The notes under the pieces were generated by a model. It saw only the letters and a program-made list of their open reading frames with translations, was not told the DNA's origin and did not search any database. From Flavobacterium sp. RSP15 (GTDB lineage: Bacteria > Bacteroidota > Bacteroidia > Flavobacteriales > Flavobacteriaceae), in NCBI RefSeq assembly GCF_003968755.1, contig NZ_RYDL01000009.1:68269-126411 (forward strand): a DNA stretch of 58,143 bases, given 5' to 3'. Every line of letters starts with the position of its first letter. The stretch's first letter is position 1. Positions 53,641 to 58,143 of this stretch are shown in pieces. A program made the translations under genes and the position numbers.

Positions 53641-54348
53641 CTAGATGGAAAGTTTTGCTAAATAATCAAAATGTTCGCCTTCAAGAATCAACTCGCATTT
53701 TAGTCCATTATCTAAAGCTGCATTTTGCAAAGTGTTGTAATCAATGAACATCCAGTCAAATGGTTTTTCTTTCTCGCCTTTGTAGGAGATATTAAAAACG
53801 ATTTCTCCATAATATTCCTTTTGGGAAGGAATCCACTTTCCGCCATCTTCATCATCATCAAACATATAAATTATATCAGAACTGTCCAACAGAATTTGTC
53901 CGCCAGGATTCAATAACGATTTTAGTTTTAAAAGGAAATTCGGGATGTTTTTAAGTTTACCGCACATTCCCGCACCATTCATCAATAGGAGTATGGTGTC
54001 GTATTTCTCGTTTTCTAATGTCAGCACATCCTGAACTTTCGCTTTTTTAAGTCCGCGAAGGGTACACGCTTGAATAGCATTCGAAGAAATATCGATAGAA
54101 GTAACGTCTAGATTGCGTTCGTTTTGCAAAGATAAACTATGGCTTCCTGCGCCACAGCCAACATCCAGGATTTTACCTTTGGCAAGTTGTAACGCTTTTT
54201 GTTCCATTTGGGGCATTTCATCATAAGAACGAAACAAGTAGGCAACGCTCATTTCATCTTCTTCAGATATTGTAGTTTCCGTAATTAAATCTTCGGGTGA
54301 ATTATTGGTTTGAAAATCAAGTATGGCTTTGCCAAAAAGGTCTTTCAT
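53641..54348 (-). CDS. Class I SAM-dependent methyltransferase
   Basis: The ATG at 54348 gives 235 residues starting MKDLFGKAILD; the open frame extends to a poorer TTG at 54384. The SAM-binding motif GKILDVGCGAGSHSLSL lies near residues 58-74, with VTSIDISSNAI and a Rossmann-fold motif DTILLLMNGAGMCG after. The acceptor (small molecule, protein or lipid) is not evident. The short AT-rich intergenic gap with the divergent YkgJ gene contains both promoters. Confidence 0.82.
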   Translation of the reverse strand: MKDLFGKAILDFQTNNSPEDLITETTISEEDEMSVAYLFRSYDEMPQMEQKALQLAKGKILDVGCGAGSHSLSLQNERNLDVTSIDISSNAIQACTLRGLKKAKVQDVLTLENEKYDTILLLMNGAGMCGKLKNIPNFLLKLKSLLNPGGQILLDSSDIIYMFDDDEDGGKWIPSQKEYYGEIVFNISYKGEKEKPFDWMFIDYNTLQNAALDNGLKCELILEGEHFDYLAKLSI

Positions 54349-54390
54349 CTTTTTTTGTTTAAAGTTTAAGGTTAAAGGATTCAAGTTTGT

Positions 54391-54398
54391 TACTTTTG
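54391..54398 (+). promoter_or_regulatory. -7 element for the cysteine-cluster protein gene
   Basis: TACTTTTG matches TAnnTTTG 24 bp before the TTG start at 54423. This supports the start site chosen. Confidence 0.5.
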
Positions 54399-54422
54399 TG
54401 GTTCCAACTTTAAACTTTAAAT

Positions 54423-54917
54423 TTGAAACATATTTTAAACAATCTCCCTAAGGAAGCCAAAGATAAGCATATCGAAAACAAAAAGTATTTTGATAAGCTG
54501 AAAAAAAAGACACCAAAGAATTTGGATTACGTGATGCAAGATTTGCATGATGCTGAATTCAAGAAAACGGATTGTTTAAAGTGTGCTAATTGTTGTAAAA
54601 CTACGGGACCTTTATTTAAGGATGCCGACATTGAGCGTGTTTCAAAATACCTACGCCAAAAGCCACAACAGTTTATCCAGCAATACCTTCAAATCGATGA
54701 AGACCGAGATTATGTTTTGCAAAGTGTACCCTGTACTTTTCTCGATGATGAAAATGCGTGCATGATATATGACGTACGTCCAAAAGCGTGTAGAGAATTC
54801 CCGCATACGGATCGAAAAAAATTCCAACAAATTACAGACTTAACCCTGAAAAACGTAGCGATATGCCCGGCAGCGTTTAATATTGTAGAGGAAATGAAAA
54901 AGAAAATGCCGCTTTAA
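54423..54917 (+). CDS. YkgJ family cysteine cluster protein, TTG start
   Basis: A 164-residue protein of the YkgJ/CxxCxxCC family (PF03692), which binds zinc or iron through cysteines. The cluster DCLKCANCC (about residues 55-63) and the later PCTFLDDENACMIYDVRPKAC pattern are clear. No ATG is in frame near the start: an in-frame TAA at 54411-54413 lies just upstream, and only TTG at 54423 gives the conserved N-terminus KHILNNLPKEAKDKHIENKK. The function is unknown. Confidence 0.85.
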   Translation: MKHILNNLPKEAKDKHIENKKYFDKLKKKTPKNLDYVMQDLHDAEFKKTDCLKCANCCKTTGPLFKDADIERVSKYLRQKPQQFIQQYLQIDEDRDYVLQSVPCTFLDDENACMIYDVRPKACREFPHTDRKKFQQITDLTLKNVAICPAAFNIVEEMKKKMPL

Positions 54918-54924
54918 AAATTTT

Positions 54925-54990
54925 CTATTTTGTCTCCCTCTGCTTTGTAGAGTCCCGTCCCGAAACTTCGGGATCGGAAGGGGGGGGTGA
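54925..54990. repeat. Degenerate copy of the CTCCC repeat with CCCGAAACTTCGGG hairpin
   Basis: TCTCCCTCTGC near 54931 and GGAAGGGGGGGTGAG near 54977 flank the palindrome CCCGAAACTTCGGG (54959-54972). It separates two convergent genes and may terminate transcription. Confidence 0.55.
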
Positions 54991-54993
54991 GAA

Positions 54994-56229
54994 TTAGTAT
55001 ATCAAATATTTCATTCTCATTGCTTTAAACTCGATAAGTCCTTTCTGCCAGCTTTTTCTGATTTCATTTTCGGAAATTCCATTTTCTATTTGCTGTTGCA
55101 GTTTTTTAGTTCCTGCAAGTTTGGTAAAAAAAGGATTGAAGAATTTCGATTTTTCCGTTGTGCTTTGATAGGCTTGAATCAACCATTTTAATTCTAGTTT
55201 ACTGACCTTTGTATGTGTTGATAAATCTTCCCCATAACATTTCACGCCATTGTAAACTGGATTTTGTGCGCCAAAATTTGGTTTGGGTATAAAACTAAAA
55301 TCACTTTTTGGTAGATACGGAGAGCCATAAATCTGAAATTGTTTTTCAGTTCCACGACCCACACTTACATTTGTGCCTTCAAACAGACACAAACTTGCAT
55401 AAAGATTCACGGCTTGATCATTTGGAAGATTCGGTGATGGTTTTACAGGTAAACTATAATTCATTTTTCGGTTGTAATTAATACACGGAATAACGGTCAA
55501 TTTGCATTGAATGCCATTTTTCAGCCATTTCTTCCCATTAATCATTTGTGCATATTCGCCAATTGTCATTCCATGAAACAAAGGAATTGGATGCATGCCT
55601 ACAAAACTGGTAAATTCTGGCTCAAGAATTGGACCGTCGACTATACTTCCATTCGGATTTGGTCTGTCAAGAACTAAAAGCGGAATGTTGTTTTCAGCGC
55701 AAGCTTCCATGATGTAATGTAACGAGGAGATGTAAGTATAAAATCGTGCGCCTACATCTTGCAAGTCGAAAATCATGATATCGATTCCAGCGAGGTGTTC
55801 TTGTTTTGGTTTTTTATTATCACCGTATAGAGAAATAATTGGCAGCCCGGTTTTAGAATCTTTTCCATCAACCACATGTTCTCCCGCATCAGCAGTGCCA
55901 CGAAAACCATGTTCTGGAGCAAAAATAGTTTGCACATTGATATTTTTGGAAAGTAAAAAATCAACAAAATGGGTTTTGTCAGATAGAATTCCCGTTTGAT
56001 TGGTTACAATTCCTGTTGTTTTATTTTCTAACAGAGAAATATATTTTTCGTAATTATCGGCTCCCGTTTTAAATATTGGTATTTGATGTGGTCTAAAAAA
56101 TGGTTGGAAATGGATTTTTGGCAAGCTATCCATACTGCTGCTATACTGATTGTTTTTTGTAGAACTTCCACAAGAAGATTGTACAACTAATGTCAATAAT
56201 AAGAGGTAAGTATAGCTAAAATATTTCAT
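54994..56229 (-). CDS. DUF1343 lipoprotein, NamZ-like exo-beta-N-acetylmuramidase family
   Basis: A 411-residue lipoprotein (signal MKYFSYTYLLLLTLVVQSSC). It belongs to PF07075 (DUF1343), whose studied member NamZ removes terminal N-acetylmuramic acid from peptidoglycan fragments. Blocks GIVTNQTG, APEHGFRGTADAGE (about residues 99-112), DIMIFDLQDVGARFYTY and FEGTNVSVGRGTEKQFQIYGSP (about 284-305) are conserved. It could take part in wall recycling or scavenging. The enzyme activity is inferred from the family. Confidence 0.88.
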   Translation of the reverse strand: MKYFSYTYLLLLTLVVQSSCGSSTKNNQYSSSMDSLPKIHFQPFFRPHQIPIFKTGADNYEKYISLLENKTTGIVTNQTGILSDKTHFVDFLLSKNINVQTIFAPEHGFRGTADAGEHVVDGKDSKTGLPIISLYGDNKKPKQEHLAGIDIMIFDLQDVGARFYTYISSLHYIMEACAENNIPLLVLDRPNPNGSIVDGPILEPEFTSFVGMHPIPLFHGMTIGEYAQMINGKKWLKNGIQCKLTVIPCINYNRKMNYSLPVKPSPNLPNDQAVNLYASLCLFEGTNVSVGRGTEKQFQIYGSPYLPKSDFSFIPKPNFGAQNPVYNGVKCYGEDLSTHTKVSKLELKWLIQAYQSTTEKSKFFNPFFTKLAGTKKLQQQIENGISENEIRKSWQKGLIEFKAMRMKYLIY

Positions 56230-56283
56230 AGTACTATTTTTGATCTGTTTAAATCTGTTTAATCTGTGGCAAAAAACTTTATG

Positions 56284-56291
56284 TATCTTTG
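56284..56291 (+). promoter_or_regulatory. -7 element of the permease gene promoter
   Basis: TATCTTTG followed by T matches TAnnTTTG and is only 17 bp before the TTG start at 56308, giving a near-leaderless transcript. Confidence 0.55.
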
Positions 56292-56307
56292 TCGCAAACT
56301 ATAAATT

Positions 56308-57543
56308 TTGAATTTAGAATATTTCATAGCCAAAAGACTCATAACTGCTAAAGATTATAAAAGTAGCATATCTGCTCCAATTATAAAAATTGCTATTTCA
56401 GCAATTGCAATTGGTATGATTATGATGATTGTTTCAGTAGCGACAGGAATTGGACTGCAACAAAAAATCCGAGAGAAGGTTGCGGCTTTCAACGGACACA
56501 TCGTTATTTCCAATTATGACAACAATCAATCCGAAGTCACGGTAGTTCCAATTTCTAAAAAACAAGATTTTTATCCAAAATTTACTGCTGTTCCTGAAGT
56601 GGAGCATATTCAAGCCATTGCCAGTAAAGCAGGAATTATTAGAACTGAAACCGCTTTCGAAGGAATTATTTTCAAGGGAGTGGGGAATGATTACAAATGG
56701 GATAATATAAAAGAGTATCTGGTTTCAGGCAAATTACCTGATTATTCAAAAAATGTGAATCAAGAAGTGTTATTGTCTCAATTCCTTGCCAATAGGTTGA
56801 ATTTGAAAGTAGGAGATCTGTTCAATACATTCTTCATCAAAGAAAATCAAAATCAGTTGCCCAATATTCGGAGATTTAAAATTACAGGTATCTTCAATTC
56901 CGGTTTTCAGGAATTCGATGCAACGTATATAATAGGAGATATTCGTCACATGCAGCGTATCAATAAATGGACTCCAGATCAAATTGGTGCTTTCGAAGTT
57001 TTTGTTGACGATTTTAATACTATCGAAGCTACCGGAGAACAAGTCTATGCACAAACAGCCTCTACATTAGATAGTAAAACCATACTAGAAAAATACAGCT
57101 ATATATTTGAATGGCTTCAGCTATTCGATTTTAATATCATCGTTATATTAGTAGTTATGATTCTTGTGGCCACAATCAACATGGTGGTTGCACTATTAGT
57201 ATTAATTCTCGAACGAACCCAAATGATAGGAATCCTAAAAGCGTTAGGAGCCAATAATTGGTCCGTCCGGAAAATATTTCTATATAATGCCTTTTATCTT
57301 ATCGTAAGAGGGCTTTTCTGGGGAAACTTAATCGGAATAGCACTATTGTTACTCCAGCAACAATTTGGCGTGATCCAGTTGAATCCAGAAAACTATTATG
57401 TAAACCAAGCACCAGTTTATTTAAATTGGGGATATATCTTAGTGCTAAACCTACTTACTGTGACCGTTTGTTTTTTTGTATTATTAATTCCGTCCTATAT
57501 AATAACTAAAATTTCTCCAGTCAAAGCCATACGTTTCGATTAG
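56308..57543 (+). CDS. ABC transporter permease, LolC/LolE (FtsX-like) type, TTG start
   Basis: A 411-residue membrane protein with a first span near residues 24-46, a long periplasmic domain (about 50-270) and three C-terminal spans (about 271-300, 320-350 and 373-402). This is the MacB/FtsX topology used in lipoprotein release. The N-terminus NLEYFIAKRLITAKDYKSSIS and TQMIGILKALGANNWSVRKIFL are family hallmarks. The frame has an in-frame TAA at 56302-56304 just upstream and TTG at 56308 is the only start that preserves the conserved N-terminus. The partner ATPase is not adjacent. Confidence 0.88.
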   Translation: MNLEYFIAKRLITAKDYKSSISAPIIKIAISAIAIGMIMMIVSVATGIGLQQKIREKVAAFNGHIVISNYDNNQSEVTVVPISKKQDFYPKFTAVPEVEHIQAIASKAGIIRTETAFEGIIFKGVGNDYKWDNIKEYLVSGKLPDYSKNVNQEVLLSQFLANRLNLKVGDLFNTFFIKENQNQLPNIRRFKITGIFNSGFQEFDATYIIGDIRHMQRINKWTPDQIGAFEVFVDDFNTIEATGEQVYAQTASTLDSKTILEKYSYIFEWLQLFDFNIIVILVVMILVATINMVVALLVLILERTQMIGILKALGANNWSVRKIFLYNAFYLIVRGLFWGNLIGIALLLLQQQFGVIQLNPENYYVNQAPVYLNWGYILVLNLLTVTVCFFVLLIPSYIITKISPVKAIRFD

Positions 57544-57561
57544 ATTATCATTAGTGCGTTC

Positions 57562-57625
57562 CCATTTATAAAAAAGAGAGGCTATTATCAATATCGATAG
57601 TAGCCTCTCTTTTTTTATAAATGGT
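57562..57625. terminator. Long bidirectional terminator hairpin
   Basis: CATTTATAAAAAAGAGAGGC and its inverse form a stem of about 22 bp around a 17-nt loop (GAGAGGCTA pairs with TAGCCTCTC), with T tracts on the 3' side. It ends the permease gene. Confidence 0.85.
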
Positions 57626-57700
57626 CGGGCTATCCGCTACAAGTCCTCATAAAGTTGCGTTGCACTCCACTTTCTTGCGGGCTTTCCACTACTATCCCTA
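57623..57700 (-). repeat. Variant of the dispersed repeat family, reverse orientation
   Basis: On the minus strand it begins GGGATAGTAGTGGAAAGCCC and ends GAGGACTTGTAGCGGATAGC followed by CCGACC. The end blocks (AGTGG, AGCGGATAGC) resemble the family at 22002 and 53347, but the centre is different, so this may be a second subfamily. Confidence 0.55.
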
Positions 57701-58104
57701 ACGCGAAGATAATAAAACCAGAATATTTAGTTGTTTCTCATGACACCTTATATATAGGATATAAAAGCAATAGTAGAATTTAGACTTTACATTATATAGG
57801 AGAAAACCTTTTAATCCGTTGCGATCTTTTGTTAGGATAAAGGCTCTATGCGATATTTTTCAGTAAAGAAAAAAGAGCCAAAGGCATAAAAAGTGTAATA
57901 AAGCGTGATTTGGATAGGTTTCAAAAAAAGGGAATGGAGATTAAAGCTTTGTGAGGATAGATAAAAAGGTGATTTAGGATTGAAACGGATTAAAAGGGGA
58001 GTTAAGAATTAGGATTATTTAAAAAACTTTGATCTTCAAAAAACGAGATATCAGCTAGTTAAAGAAAAAGTTAAGAAAAGTTTAAAAAAAAGGGAATAAA
58101 AAGC
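57701..58104. other. Intergenic DNA without a recognised gene
   Basis: AT-rich sequence with many stop codons in all frames and no recognisable protein or RNA gene. It leads up to the promoter at the window end. Confidence 0.6.
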
Positions 58105-58134
58105 TTGTAAAAGCGAATAAAGGTGCTAGTTTTG
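58105..58134 (+). promoter_or_regulatory. Strong Bacteroidetes promoter at the window end
   Basis: TTG (58105-58107) and TAGTTTTG (58127-58134) are separated by 19 bp, followed by CACCCGC. The near-ideal match and the GCACCCGC start resemble promoters of stable RNA genes (rRNA or tRNA) in Flavobacteria. The transcribed gene lies beyond the window. Confidence 0.65.
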
Positions 58135-58143
58135 CACCCGCAA

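Noticed and set aside
1792..58104. tRNA or rRNA genes
   Set aside because: No T-arm-like words or rRNA sequence were seen by eye in the gaps; a tRNA scan would be needed to be sure.

Overview
The window looks like a chromosomal segment of a Bacteroidetes bacterium of the family Flavobacteriaceae, probably Flavobacterium or a close relative. The DNA is AT-rich. Many genes are preceded by the Bacteroidetes-type -7 element TAnnTTTG, Shine-Dalgarno sequences are not evident, and the gliding-motility ATPase gldA is present along with other typical flavobacterial families (DUF3857, DUF1343/NamZ-like, split MetH, kynurenine pathway). Intergenic regions carry several families of short dispersed palindromic repeats.

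Layout. 1-1623: a tandem array of 168-bp units, each holding the last 33 codons of a trans-sulfuration (MetB/MetZ-type) gene plus a palindromic spacer; the array starts before the window. 1792-11163: assimilatory sulfate reduction: Rrf2 regulator, TSUP permease, CysH (APS reductase type), CysD, CysN, sulfite reductase, SUMT (CobA), siroheme synthase N-domain protein and a ferredoxin/flavodoxin-NADP reductase. Together they take sulfate to sulfide and build the siroheme needed for that. 11258-16685: a SAM-I riboswitch followed by split methionine synthase (homocysteine methyltransferase module, then the pterin/B12/activation module) and MetF. 17237-19538: gldA (minus) and a DAACS-type symporter. 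19700-24189: an aromatic amino acid operon (pheA, aminotransferase, tyrA, DAHP synthase/chorismate mutase). It is preceded by a leader that looks like a classical translation attenuator: a 26-codon peptide rich in Phe/Tyr/Trp, an antiterminator pairing and a U-tract terminator. 24222-27832: an NHL-repeat lipoprotein flanked by a duplication of the 3' end of the DAHP synthase gene, a secreted protein, rsgA and dtd. 27979-33117: three DUF3857/transglutaminase-like paralogues, the third broken by an internal deletion, and a MazG-like hydrolase. 33238-35704: aroA and queA. 35705-36507: intergenic DNA with repeats and a decayed SIMPL-domain gene. 36508-45816: kynU, a glycine-zipper lipoprotein, a (6-4) photolyase of the Fe-S type with a flavin reductase, penicillin acylase, kmo and a type II NADH dehydrogenase. 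45980-46300: a decayed HerA-like ATPase gene. 46673-52408: a Ton cluster (ExbB, two ExbD, TonB, a small membrane protein, a PstS-like lipoprotein and a TPR protein). 52619-57543: queE, a methyltransferase, a YkgJ-type cysteine cluster protein, a DUF1343 lipoprotein and a LolC/E-like permease. 57544-58143: no gene; it ends in a near-perfect strong promoter that points out of the window.

The most noteworthy items are the aromatic attenuator upstream of pheA, the 168-bp array of gene 3' ends, the second case of a duplicated gene 3' end flanking the NHL gene, and the terminator-like hairpin buried inside the small ORF after tonB. All calls were made by reading the sequence and from knowledge of the families; no database search was run.
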